From positions 146,349 through 210,348 of the forward strand of contig NZ_WIPK01000004.1 of assembly GCF_012922555.1 (NCBI RefSeq): 64,000 nt of DNA, in the 5' to 3' direction. The notes below the pieces were generated by a model. It was not told where the DNA came from. It saw only the letters and a list, made by a program, of their open reading frames with translations, and did no database searches. The translations under genes and the position numbers were made by a program. This DNA is from Paraclostridium dentum. GTDB taxonomy: Bacteria > Bacillota > Clostridia > Peptostreptococcales > Peptostreptococcaceae. Below, piece by piece: positions 34,149-42,493 of the stretch (within the stretch, counting starts at the first letter, position 1; each line of letters begins with the position of its first letter).

Positions 34149-34201
34149 AAATTGTATACAATTTAATATTTTAGTATACTTAATTTAAGTTTAGCATACA
34201 A
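34149..34201 (-). promoter_or_regulatory. citD promoter with two palindromic operators
   Basis: Minus strand TTGTAT at 34201-34196, 17 bp, TATACT at 34178-34173. A perfect 16-bp palindrome, AAATTGTATACAATTT, occupies 34149-34164, just after the predicted start, and a second dyad AGTATACT (34173-34180) overlaps the -10 box. Centres are 20 bp apart, the same face of the helix. Form and size match GntR/FCD operators. Confidence 0.65.
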
Positions 34202-34233
34202 AATTTACACATTCAATAAATCGTTTGCCTACA

Positions 34234-34260
34234 CTGTGTTTTTTTAGTGTTTTTTATGTT
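34234..34260 (-). promoter_or_regulatory. Upstream A-tract motif shared with oadA
   Basis: Minus strand TAAAAAACACTAAAAAAACA lies about 80 bp upstream of the citD start site. The oadA control region carries TAAAAAACACACTAAAAAAACA-like sequence (two bases longer) about 67 bp upstream. Candidate activator site or phased bend. Confidence 0.35.
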
Positions 34261-34276
34261 TTTATACAAATAATAT

Positions 34277-34300
34277 AAGCTAGGCTAACTCACCTAGCTT
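34277..34300 (-). terminator. Hairpin after transporter B
   Basis: AAGCTAGG pairs with CCTAGCTT around an 8-nt loop, 25 bp after the stop at 34325. The following minus-strand DNA is only partly T-rich, so termination may be leaky. Confidence 0.5.
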
Positions 34301-34324
34301 AATTCCTTAATAAAATCTTATATT

Positions 34325-35671
34325 TTAAAAAAATAACCCAAACATAACACTGGCTATTATAAGCATTATTCCTCCGCCAAGCCTTGATGATATTTGTGCA
34401 AAACTCATTAAATCCATGCGTTTTGCAGCTGTCAGTACTGCAACATCTCCGGATCCTCCACGATTAGCCATACATAATCCTGCAGAAATCGCCGTTTCAA
34501 TTGGATAAAACCCTACAAACCATCCTATAATTCCAGAGCCTAAAATAGCACCCAAAACTATTAATGTAGCTATAAATATGTTTCCTAATGTAAATGCCGC
34601 TATTAATTCGCCTAAATCGGTTAGTGCAATACCTACTCCGACCATTACAACAAGTAAAAATTGCTTAGAGAAAAAACCTTGAATTTTCTTTGCTCCTGCT
34701 TTTAAATCTTCCGGAATTATATCCATTACGTTAGCTAATGCAACTAAAATTACCATCCATGCAAATCTATGTATATCGATCTTTACGTCTATCCCAAATA
34801 AGGTAAACTCCGGTATAGTTATAAGTTTTGAAAATATATTACCAAGTACATAAAAACTCACCGATAAAATTAATCCTGCTGTAACCTCTCTTGCTGTTAC
34901 TTTTATTTCATCCTTATTCTCTAATTTCGATATATCTTCTGCCTTTCTTATTAACTCTCCATTACCATTAAATTTAGATCCTTTTTTAGTTCCTCCTAGC
35001 TTATTTAATATGGATGCAGCTATTATTGCTATTATATTAGCTATAGTAAGTATAGAAAGTGCAAATGATAACCATTTAGCAGGGTCACCACCTGTTACGC
35101 TTGCGTAAATCTCACTCATAGGGATAGCTCCGGCTCCTGTTCCTCCACCCATTATAGGTAAAACATATTTAGTAGCTATTTCTGATGGAGCTATTCCGCA
35201 TATAAATCCTCCTAATATACCAAGTATAAACGCCATAATAACTCCACCTAGTATGGCCGGTATATACCCTAAAAAAGCCTTCATTAATAATTTTCTATTT
35301 ACAGATAGTATTGATCCCGTTATTAGTACACATATAAATAAATCAAGAAAATCAGCTGTATCCATAAATATCTTTACAGTTTCTACACTAGATTCAGGAA
35401 TTATCCCTTTATAAACTAAAAATGCAGATCCTAAAAATGCCAATATAGGACCGCCTCCTACATACTCTTTCCATATTGGAATTCTATCTCCTACTGTCGA
35501 AAACAAAATACCAACTACATACAGTAATGCAAATGCCCCTGCCGCATTATTAGGTAAAACTTCTTTAAATGATGCAAATAAAACTATAGCTGAGATACCT
35601 AAAAATATAGACCATGGAATCCCAAACATTTTAAATTCTTTATTTTTTGAACTTATACTGTTTGATGACAT
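34325..35671 (-). CDS. 2-hydroxycarboxylate transporter (CitS/MaeN family), copy B
   Basis: A 448-residue paralogue of copy A with the same loops, GGGTGAGAIPMSEIY and NRGGSGDVAVLTAAKRMDL, and the same length and topology. The two copies align along their whole length, so this is a local duplication. It has its own promoter region with three TTGTATACAA-like boxes. One copy may serve citrate/sodium symport and the other exchange or malate, but nothing in the sequence decides this. GGGGGATTTGTT before the ATG. Confidence 0.92.
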   Translation of the reverse strand: MSSNSISSKNKEFKMFGIPWSIFLGISAIVLFASFKEVLPNNAAGAFALLYVVGILFSTVGDRIPIWKEYVGGGPILAFLGSAFLVYKGIIPESSVETVKIFMDTADFLDLFICVLITGSILSVNRKLLMKAFLGYIPAILGGVIMAFILGILGGFICGIAPSEIATKYVLPIMGGGTGAGAIPMSEIYASVTGGDPAKWLSFALSILTIANIIAIIAASILNKLGGTKKGSKFNGNGELIRKAEDISKLENKDEIKVTAREVTAGLILSVSFYVLGNIFSKLITIPEFTLFGIDVKIDIHRFAWMVILVALANVMDIIPEDLKAGAKKIQGFFSKQFLLVVMVGVGIALTDLGELIAAFTLGNIFIATLIVLGAILGSGIIGWFVGFYPIETAISAGLCMANRGGSGDVAVLTAAKRMDLMSFAQISSRLGGGIMLIIASVMFGLFF

Positions 35672-35684
35672 AACAAATCCCCCT

Positions 35685-35733
35685 TTGTATACAATTTATA
35701 TAATTGTATTCCATTTTTATAAATTGTATACAC
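35685..35733 (-). promoter_or_regulatory. Three tandem GntR-type boxes upstream of transporter B
   Basis: TTGTATACAA at 35685-35694 (perfect), TTGTATTCCA at 35704-35713 (degenerate) and TTGTATACAC at 35724-35733. Centres are 19 and 20 bp apart. The same core occurs at the citD promoter. Confidence 0.65.
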
Positions 35734-35771
35734 TCTAAGAATCGTTTTCAATAATATTAAATTTTTTTTAT

Positions 35772-35817
35772 AAAAAAAAATAAGCATGGGATATATCATC
35801 CAATACTTATTTTTTTA
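35772..35817 (-). terminator. Terminator of the second gntR gene
   Basis: Imperfect hairpin (AAAAATAAG / CTTATTTTT outer stem, TGG/CCA inner stem) across the stop codon at 35807, T-rich on the minus strand. Confidence 0.7.
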
Positions 35818-36484
35818 TTTCGCATGCTTTTATAAACGCTTTTTTTGCATTATATACATGGAGTCTCGCAACTTTTTCTGCCATCTCTTCGTCTCCAATT
35901 TCAATAGCTTTCACTATATCTTTATGCTCTTTTATAGCTTCTTTTCTTCTTTCATTAGTAAGTAAGCTTATTCTTCTCAAACTTTTTAAATAATCATATA
36001 TAGTTTCTAATCTTTCTATTAACCTTTTATTTTTACTTGCATTTAGTAATATTTCATTATACTCATTATGAGCCTTTATATACTCACTATTGTTGCTATT
36101 TTTTATACATTCTTCCATTATACATATTATTTCGTTTAACCTTCTAATTTCTATTCTAGTAATATGCAAGCATGCCAATCTTGAAACCAATCCTTCTAAA
36201 ACTTCTCTTATATCGTATATTTCAACTGCATCTTCTTTAGATATTCCTTTTACTAAAGTTCCCTTTCGAGGTACATTAACCGCTAATCCTTCTATTTCTA
36301 ATTGTCTTAAGGCTTCTCTTACAGGAGTCCTGCTAACCCCCATACCTTGAGCTATATGATTTTCAATCAGTCTATCTCCTTGATTTAGTTTACCTTCAAA
36401 TATTGCATTTCTAATTTCATGCAAAACAATCTCCCTAATTGGCCTTAAATCATCATTCTCAACTTTATCAAATATTATATTCAT
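35807..36484 (-). CDS. GntR-family regulator with FCD domain (second copy)
   Basis: A 225-residue regulator of the same architecture as the first copy: PIREIVLHEIRNAIFEGKL, MGVSRTPVREALRQLEIEGL, then FCD with DIREVLEGLVSRLA and EHKDIVKAIE. It is immediately upstream of transporter B and reads the same way, with palindromic boxes in the gap, so it is the best candidate to bind them. AAGGATG precedes the ATG at 36484, and a small upstream frame overlaps the start. Confidence 0.9.
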   Translation of the reverse strand: MNIIFDKVENDDLRPIREIVLHEIRNAIFEGKLNQGDRLIENHIAQGMGVSRTPVREALRQLEIEGLAVNVPRKGTLVKGISKEDAVEIYDIREVLEGLVSRLACLHITRIEIRRLNEIICIMEECIKNSNNSEYIKAHNEYNEILLNASKNKRLIERLETIYDYLKSLRRISLLTNERRKEAIKEHKDIVKAIEIGDEEMAEKVARLHVYNAKKAFIKACEIKK

Positions 36485-36575
36485 ATATATCTACATCCTT
36501 AAATTCAGCTATTTTTTCCCCTAATAGTATTATAGTTGCTAATCCAATAATATACAAATATTTTATATTTTTCAC
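36468..36575 (-). CDS. Possible 35-residue membrane peptide between lepB and gntR
   Basis: A GTG start at 36575 overlaps the lepB stop (GTGA) and follows TAGGTGA. It encodes MKNIKYLYIIGLATIILLGE-type hydrophobic sequence and ends KDVDIYEYNI inside the start of gntR. One membrane helix. The two coupled overlaps suggest it is translated, though it may only couple lepB to gntR translation. No family recognised. Confidence 0.4.
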   Translation of the reverse strand: MKNIKYLYIIGLATIILLGEKIAEFKDVDIYEYNI

Positions 36576-37105
36576 TTTATTTCACCTAAACTTTGAAATG
36601 GAAACAATCTCATACTTACTTCACCAACTATTTCATTCTTATTCACAACTCCAACGTCAGAATCTCTACTATCTTTACTTACTAATCTATTATCACCCAT
36701 AGCAAAATAGCTGTCACTTGGTATTTTTATATCTATATCTCCAGCTGTGTAAGTATCTTCTAAATAAGGTTCATCTATTAGTTTATCATTTATATAGACT
36801 TGCCCACTTTTGATTACTAAATGATCATTTGGAAGTCCTATAATTCTTTTCACTAAACTTTTTTTCTCTCCATCGCTACTTTTCAAATCAGTTTTAAATA
36901 CTACTATATCTCCTCTATTTGGATTTCCAGTTTTGTATGCTAACTTATTTATTATCAAGTAATCCTTAGTATTTAAAGTTGGATACATCGATTCTCCACT
37001 TACAACTGTAGGTACAATAAAATATGTAACTATAAGCCCCATACATATAGCTAAAGTTATAACCTTTGCCCATTCAATAGTTTTTTCTATAACCTTTTCT
37101 TTCAT
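36572..37105 (-). CDS. lepB: Signal peptidase I
   Basis: A 177-residue type I signal peptidase: N-terminal membrane anchor (about 14-34), catalytic Ser in SGESMYPTL (near residue 38), catalytic Lys in SLVKRIIGLPND and the GDNRLVSKDSRD box. Active site faces outside the membrane and cleaves Sec signal peptides. GGGGGGATAAT precedes the ATG. It runs into the short peptide and gntR without a terminator. Confidence 0.94.
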   Translation of the reverse strand: MKEKVIEKTIEWAKVITLAICMGLIVTYFIVPTVVSGESMYPTLNTKDYLIINKLAYKTGNPNRGDIVVFKTDLKSSDGEKKSLVKRIIGLPNDHLVIKSGQVYINDKLIDEPYLEDTYTAGDIDIKIPSDSYFAMGDNRLVSKDSRDSDVGVVNKNEIVGEVSMRLFPFQSLGEIK

Positions 37106-37207
37106 ATTATCCCCCCATACATTTATTCATGTAATTAGTTTTCTATTTTTATAAATATATGTCCTCCGCTAATTCCAAGCTTTCGTACTCTATTTTATTG
37201 CATAAAA

Positions 37208-37239
37208 AAAACCTAGATAACAATTTGTTACCTAGGTTT
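37208..37239 (-). terminator. Terminator after yjjW
   Basis: AAACCTAG and TAACA pair with TGTTA and CTAGGTTT (one A/C mismatch), 18 bp after the yjjW stop, with T-run on the minus strand. Confidence 0.75.
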
Positions 37240-37257
37240 ACATATATATTCATTATA

Positions 37258-38097
37258 TTAAATAATAGAGTTTATCATTCTATCTTTTAATACTTCTTTC
37301 GCTTTTTCATGGTATTTCATGTATTTTTTTTTCGGATAATCTCTAAAATTAGAAAGTTCTCCTTTTACTCCGTATTGTCTAAACGGTATTAATTTAAATT
37401 TAGTATACTCATTTAAATTTTTTATATATTTAACCTCATCTATAAATGTATCCCAATCATCATTAATATTTTCGATTAATACAGTTCTTATTTCATATAG
37501 TTTTTCAGTCTTAGCACATTTATTTATATTATTAAAAACTATATTGCTTTCTATTCCTGTAACCTTGATATGAGTATCCCCTTTAAACGCCTTTAAGTCA
37601 AACATAAATCCATCTACATGTTCTATAAGCTTATCAATATCTTTTTCTTTTACATTTCCATTTGTATCAACAAAAACATTTAGATTTGTTTTTTCATGAA
37701 TAATATGAGCAAATTCTACTATAAAGTCACTATAAATAGTACACTCTCCTCCAGAAAACGTAATACCATCTATAAGGTTTTTATATTTATTGATATAGTT
37801 AAATAGTTCAGTTGTATCGTAATAAGTAATTTTAGGTGAAGCAAATTTCTTACACACACCTATACATTCATCACAATTTATGCATTTATTTTTATCATAT
37901 TTTATTTTTCCTTCAAATGTAAGTGCCCCCGCCTTGCATACATCTATACACTCTTTGCATGAAAAGCAAATATTTTGGGTTTCTGGATTATGACAATATA
38001 TACACTCCATATTGCAGCCTTGCAAAAATATACTTATCCTACATCCAGGCCCATCTATAAAACTCATATTTATAATTTTATTAACAGGAGCTTTCAT
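37258..38097 (-). CDS. yjjW: YjjW-family glycyl radical enzyme activase
   Basis: A 279-residue radical SAM protein. The SAM cluster motif is CNMECIYC (CxxxCxxC), followed by a ferredoxin-like insert with CFSCKECIDVCKAGALTF and CINCDECIGVCKKFA, i.e. two extra 4Fe-4S clusters, and then TFSGGECT. It generates the glycyl radical on its partner YjjI. It overlaps yjjI by one base (stop/start), which is strong evidence of the pairing. Confidence 0.9.
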   Translation of the reverse strand: MKAPVNKIINMSFIDGPGCRISIFLQGCNMECIYCHNPETQNICFSCKECIDVCKAGALTFEGKIKYDKNKCINCDECIGVCKKFASPKITYYDTTELFNYINKYKNLIDGITFSGGECTIYSDFIVEFAHIIHEKTNLNVFVDTNGNVKEKDIDKLIEHVDGFMFDLKAFKGDTHIKVTGIESNIVFNNINKCAKTEKLYEIRTVLIENINDDWDTFIDEVKYIKNLNEYTKFKLIPFRQYGVKGELSNFRDYPKKKYMKYHEKAKEVLKDRMINSII

Positions 38098-39575
38098 TAA
38101 ACAGTTCTTACCTTTCTTTCTTCAATTCCATTTTTCATACTTAATGCACCTAAAACAACTGAGTCTTCTCTTAAGTTTTTGCCTTCATTAAATTTATTTA
38201 TATCAGTCTTTTTAACTAAGTATCCAGTTATTCTTACGAATTCTGAAGAATCACTGTTTATAGATAATACTCTTATTCCATTTTCAAGAGCTCCTTTTAC
38301 AACTCTAAGCATTCCATCTATATTATTTTTTGCAGTTTCGTCAAATAAATATATATCACTGCACCCTGTATCAAAATACTTGTGAAGTTTTCCTGATAAA
38401 TTAATGTGATCAAATATATCAGGCTCACATCCATACTTAATTCTAATTGCTGGAGTTGTATCTGTGTCCGATTCTAATCCCCCTTGTGCATGGACTCCAT
38501 GCTTACCTTTTGTTCCTCCACAATATAGCGCATCTTCATTTCTAACCAATTCAGCAAATCGTTTACATATTTCTTCTGCTACATCATTGGCTCTTTCATC
38601 ATGACCCATTTGTTTTCCTGTAAATATTTCAACACATTCAAAAGTTCCATATATAGCTGGCATAGATGTAAACTTATTTAAATCTATTAACCCCTCTTTT
38701 GCTAAGAATGAACTTTCAAAGAACTTAACATCTTCAACTAAATATTTAATTCTAGCATTTGTAAGTTCTGATAGTGATTTTACTGCCTTTGGAAGTTGTA
38801 CATTCATAAAATCTTCATAATCTTTACTTTCTTCTGCTAATGCTTTTAAATTTAATCTAGTTAGTGTATGTGCTCCACCACCTATTCTAAGTGAGTTATA
38901 ACAACTAACTACACCATAATCTTTCCCTAAATCATTAGTCATTAATTTATGATTTACAAAATATGGTTTTATATTTTCAAGAGCTGATTCTATACCATAC
39001 TTTATAAGATCATCTGGAGTTTCTTCACTACACTTTAAAGTAACATTAGGTATAGCTTTTCTAAGTTCTCTTTCTATTTGTATGACTAGTCTTCCCACTC
39101 TACTATCTTTTGGTCCTATATTCATATGAACAAATGCATCAGGTAACGTTCTATCTATGTTTATAAGTAGCATTTTTATTAGATTGTAAGCTTCTTTTTC
39201 ACTTACAGTATCCATAAATGGTTCTAATACATCGTCTATTTGCCCTACATAAACAGGATATCCAGTTATAGATGGTACATATTTATAAAGTATTAACATT
39301 GCATTAACAGCCTCATATAAATCTTTTGGTGGCTGTATATCTAAGTACTCACTACCTTGTTTTATAAACTTTACATAGTCAGGTAATACGTATCTAGGTC
39401 TATATGGTCTAGTACCTTCATTCATATCACATAATATTTTTCTATCTAAATAAGACTTTGTTTCTTCGCTTATTTTTAAAGGCGCTAAAGAATCTTCTGC
39501 TAATCTTGCCATATTAGCTCTTTTTTCATGATATTGCATATCCATAGAGTGTAATATTTGTTCTATACTGTTCAT
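38097..39575 (-). CDS. yjjI: YjjI-family glycyl radical enzyme
   Basis: A 492-residue glycyl radical enzyme, shorter than pyruvate formate-lyase. Features: thiyl Cys in DYGVVSCYNSLRIGGGAH near residue 227 and glycyl radical motif RITGY (Gly about 451) near the C-terminus. The reaction catalysed by YjjI enzymes is not established. It is encoded with its activase and downstream of a YfcC-type transporter, which may carry its substrate. GGGGGACTAAATA precedes the ATG. Confidence 0.9.
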   Translation of the reverse strand: MNSIEQILHSMDMQYHEKRANMARLAEDSLAPLKISEETKSYLDRKILCDMNEGTRPYRPRYVLPDYVKFIKQGSEYLDIQPPKDLYEAVNAMLILYKYVPSITGYPVYVGQIDDVLEPFMDTVSEKEAYNLIKMLLINIDRTLPDAFVHMNIGPKDSRVGRLVIQIERELRKAIPNVTLKCSEETPDDLIKYGIESALENIKPYFVNHKLMTNDLGKDYGVVSCYNSLRIGGGAHTLTRLNLKALAEESKDYEDFMNVQLPKAVKSLSELTNARIKYLVEDVKFFESSFLAKEGLIDLNKFTSMPAIYGTFECVEIFTGKQMGHDERANDVAEEICKRFAELVRNEDALYCGGTKGKHGVHAQGGLESDTDTTPAIRIKYGCEPDIFDHINLSGKLHKYFDTGCSDIYLFDETAKNNIDGMLRVVKGALENGIRVLSINSDSSEFVRITGYLVKKTDINKFNEGKNLREDSVVLGALSMKNGIEERKVRTV

Positions 39576-39693
39576 TATTTAGTCCCCCATTATTTTATAT
39601 TTATTATGTCAATTCTACCACACTAATAAACATTTGTTAATAGAAATAAACATTTATTTATATTTTTTATAATTTAATTTTATTATGCACTTA

Positions 39694-39737
39694 AATAAAA
39701 TAGCAGCTTAATCATATCGATAAGCTGCTATTTTATT
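39694..39737 (-). terminator. Terminator of the YfcC transporter gene
   Basis: 17-bp perfect stem (AATAAAATAGCAGCTTA arm) with a 10-nt loop, overlapping the stop codon at 39736. Confidence 0.8.
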
Positions 39738-41127
39738 AAAATCCTATGTATAATCCAATTGTTAAAAATGCTATACACACTACAATTATTCCTCCTATTA
39801 ATGGAGCGATATATCTTAACCATTTAGACCATGGTATTTTAGCAAATGCTAGTGCTCCCATTAAAACTCCTGATGTAGGTGTAATTAAATTAATAATACC
39901 AGTCCCAAATTGATATGCAGTTATTATTAACTGACTAGATACTCCAACTAAATCTGAAAGTGGAGACAATACAGGTATTGTAAGTGATGCAAGTCCTGAA
40001 GATGACGGTATTAAAAATGCCAATACAGATTCTAGCGCAAAAGATAAATTAATAAATATAAATTTAGGCAATCTACTTAATAAATCAGCTGAATAATTTA
40101 ATAAAGTATCTATTATATGTCCATTCTGAGCTACTATAACTATACCACGAGCTAATGCAATAGCAAGTGCTGCAGATATTAAATCTGAAGCTCCATTTAA
40201 AAATGAATCAACTATTTCATCTTGCTTAAGACCTCCAAATATACCTGAAAAAATTCCTATCATACAAAATATCATAGCTATCTGAGGTATGTACCAGTCT
40301 AAATTTAAAACACCATAAACCATCATACACATTCCACCTATAAATATAGCTAGGACAATACCTTCTTTTTTTGTAAACTGCTTTATTGATGAATCCTCTA
40401 CAATAAATTCACCTTTATTTTTTTGATCATAATCATATACAATCGACTTTTTAGGATCTCTTTTAACTTTATGAGCATGTAACATAACAAAGCTTATCGA
40501 AAGCGCCATCAATGCCACAAATATTAAGCTTCTATATCCTATTCCAGATCCAGGTGTTATATTGGCTAAAGCTTGCGCAATTCCAACTGAAAATGGATTT
40601 ATAGTGGATGCTATTACACCGGTTCCAGAACCTATGAAAACTGTACTTATGGCTGTTAACGAATCATATCCTAAGTTCATCATTAAAGGTATAAATATCA
40701 TATAAAACGGTAGGGTTTCTTCATTCATACCAAAAGTAGATCCCCCTAACCCAAATAAAATCATAGACACCGGTATTATTAATACTTGTAGTTTGTTGAG
40801 TTTTTTAACCGTATGATTAATTCCTGATTCTATAGCTCCTGTTTTATTAACTATTCCAAAAGCACCCCCTACAAGAAGTACGAACCCAACTACTTCAGCA
40901 GCATCAATAAATCCATCTATAGGAGCTTTGAACACATCTTGAATTCCCTGAGGATTTGGTGCTACCTGTCTATATGTTCCTGGTTTTACCACCATTCTTC
41001 CATCTACATTTATTCTTTGAAATTCCCCACTTGGAATAATCCATGTAAGAATAGCAATTACTACAATAAGTAAAAATATTATAGTAAATGTATGTGGTAT
41101 GGTGATTTTTTTCTTAAGTTTACTCAT
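39736..41127 (-). CDS. YfcC-family (AbgT/DcuC-like) carboxylate or amino acid transporter
   Basis: A 463-residue protein with 11 to 12 membrane helices. Landmarks: IPHTFTIIFLLIVVIAILTWIIPSG, LFGLGGSTFGMNEETLPFY, FIGSGTGVIASTINPFSVG, and SSSGLASLTIPVLSPL near the end, as in YfcC-family proteins. Substrate unknown; the family is broadly linked to C4-dicarboxylates or peptides/amino acids. Start set at ATG 41127, eight bases after AGGAG; an ATG two codons earlier is too close to the ribosome site. Located upstream of yjjI but behind a terminator. Confidence 0.85.
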   Translation of the reverse strand: MSKLKKKITIPHTFTIIFLLIVVIAILTWIIPSGEFQRINVDGRMVVKPGTYRQVAPNPQGIQDVFKAPIDGFIDAAEVVGFVLLVGGAFGIVNKTGAIESGINHTVKKLNKLQVLIIPVSMILFGLGGSTFGMNEETLPFYMIFIPLMMNLGYDSLTAISTVFIGSGTGVIASTINPFSVGIAQALANITPGSGIGYRSLIFVALMALSISFVMLHAHKVKRDPKKSIVYDYDQKNKGEFIVEDSSIKQFTKKEGIVLAIFIGGMCMMVYGVLNLDWYIPQIAMIFCMIGIFSGIFGGLKQDEIVDSFLNGASDLISAALAIALARGIVIVAQNGHIIDTLLNYSADLLSRLPKFIFINLSFALESVLAFLIPSSSGLASLTIPVLSPLSDLVGVSSQLIITAYQFGTGIINLITPTSGVLMGALAFAKIPWSKWLRYIAPLIGGIIVVCIAFLTIGLYIGF

Positions 41128-41336
41128 TTCCATTTCTCCTATTTTTTTACATTTTAAATTTTATGTAGAATTATATCATAATTTGTAGAAAAAATAACTA
41201 TACTTTTAAAATTTAGAAATAGTCTAAACTTTCACCAATTTCACATTTATTATAAATTTTCACTTATAAAAATTAATTCTCAACTAAATATCATATATAT
41301 GTATTTTATAATCATAATTATTTTAGTTTTAATCAA

Positions 41337-41358
41337 AAAAAAGACACTAAGTGTCTTT
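41337..41358 (-). terminator. Terminator of dedA
   Basis: AAAGACAC / GTGTCTTT with a TAA loop, containing the dedA stop and followed by a T8 run on the minus strand. Confidence 0.75.
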
Positions 41359-41955
41359 ATGAGTTTTTTTTATTCTACTTTTTATTGTATAAACTATCGT
41401 AAATATAACAGCTATTATGCATACTAATAAAGAGTACTGTTTCAATATAGTTGTTATAATATGTATTTTATGTCCTAGCAAGTATCCTGCTGAAATTAAA
41501 GCCAAGTTCCATATTCCAATACCTATAGTTGAGTAAATTATAAAAGTTATTATATTCATTTTTATAACCCCAGCTACTATAGAAATAAATGTTCTAGCTA
41601 CTGGAACTACTCTTGAAATCATTACAGATATTTTATCGTATTTTTTTATCCATGAATATGACGACATTACAGATTTTTCAGTCTTAGGAAACTTCCCTAT
41701 TATAATTTCAATTAAAGGCTTACCAAATTTATATCCTAAATAATAATTGACTATACACCCAGTTATTCCTCCTAATATGGATATAGTTACTACTTGTGCA
41801 AAATTCATATTATATTTAAATGCAAATATCCCTACTAATGGTAAAACTAATTCACTTGGTAGAGGAAGGTTTGCATATTCTAATGCTACTATAATAAAAA
41901 TACTAATTAATCCATAGTTTATTATAAACTCTTCAACTAATGACCTAAACTCCAA
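41347..41955 (-). CDS. DedA family membrane protein
   Basis: A 202-residue DedA/SNARE-associated family protein. Landmarks: EYANLPLPSELVLPLVG, GCIVNYYLGYKFGKP, and SRVVPVARTFISIVAGV with the conserved RxxPxxR motif. DedA proteins are membrane flippases or exchangers, some for undecaprenyl phosphate or phosphatidylethanolamine, and need proton motive force. Start set at TTG 41955, since GAGGTGGAGAGG precedes it; a GTG at 41964 overlaps this ribosome site. Confidence 0.9.
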   Translation of the reverse strand: MEFRSLVEEFIINYGLISIFIIVALEYANLPLPSELVLPLVGIFAFKYNMNFAQVVTISILGGITGCIVNYYLGYKFGKPLIEIIIGKFPKTEKSVMSSYSWIKKYDKISVMISRVVPVARTFISIVAGVIKMNIITFIIYSTIGIGIWNLALISAGYLLGHKIHIITTILKQYSLLVCIIAVIFTIVYTIKSRIKKTHKDT

Positions 41956-42232
41956 CCTCTCCACCTCTTTTACTAAACTTTCTAACTACTGTGTTTTAAA
42001 CAGTACTATATTTACTATCATATCATAGCTAGCCTAAATATATCAATATTATATTTTTACCCCATATTTTATAATCATAATTATAATTTAGTTATTATAG
42101 TTTTGAACTTTAGGGATTTATATAATTTTTTCTCGCATATTGTATTTATTAATTCTTTGAAATTTCAGACTATAGGTTGTACAATTTAATTATAGGAACA
42201 TATATTTATAAACTTTGTGGGGGGGTTTCTAT

Positions 42233-42451
42233 ATGTCTATATTTTTTTTAATTTCTTTTATGATTTTTTTAATATATTTTTTATCTATGGTTTGTATAAG
42301 GTATAGCTATATATCTAATTTAGCTATAAAAAACAAACTTGATTTTAATTCATTTTACATAAGAAATAATATTTTAGCATATGATACAGGGTTTAATAAA
42401 ATTACAGATAATATAGCATTTTCATTGTATAAAATCTATAATAGATGTTAG
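42233..42451 (+). CDS. Hypothetical 72-residue membrane-anchored protein
   Basis: N-terminal hydrophobic helix (IFFLISFMIFLIYFLSMVC) followed by a polar tail (SYISNLAIKNKLDFNSF). No family recognised. ATG at 42233 lies eight bases after a G7 tract; a TTG-started longer version includes that tract. It is the only plus-strand gene between 17.7 and 48 kb besides gntR, and is closed by a strong terminator, which supports it being real. Confidence 0.6.
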   Translation: MSIFFLISFMIFLIYFLSMVCIRYSYISNLAIKNKLDFNSFYIRNNILAYDTGFNKITDNIAFSLYKIYNRC

Positions 42452-42454
42452 CCT

Positions 42455-42492
42455 AAAAAAAGCGTTAATTAAATTTAATTAACGCTTTTTTT
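42455..42492. terminator. Palindromic bidirectional terminator
   Basis: 38-bp perfect palindrome with A7 and T7 flanks between the 72-residue gene and the convergent dynamin-like gene. Confidence 0.85.
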
Positions 42493-42493
42493 G

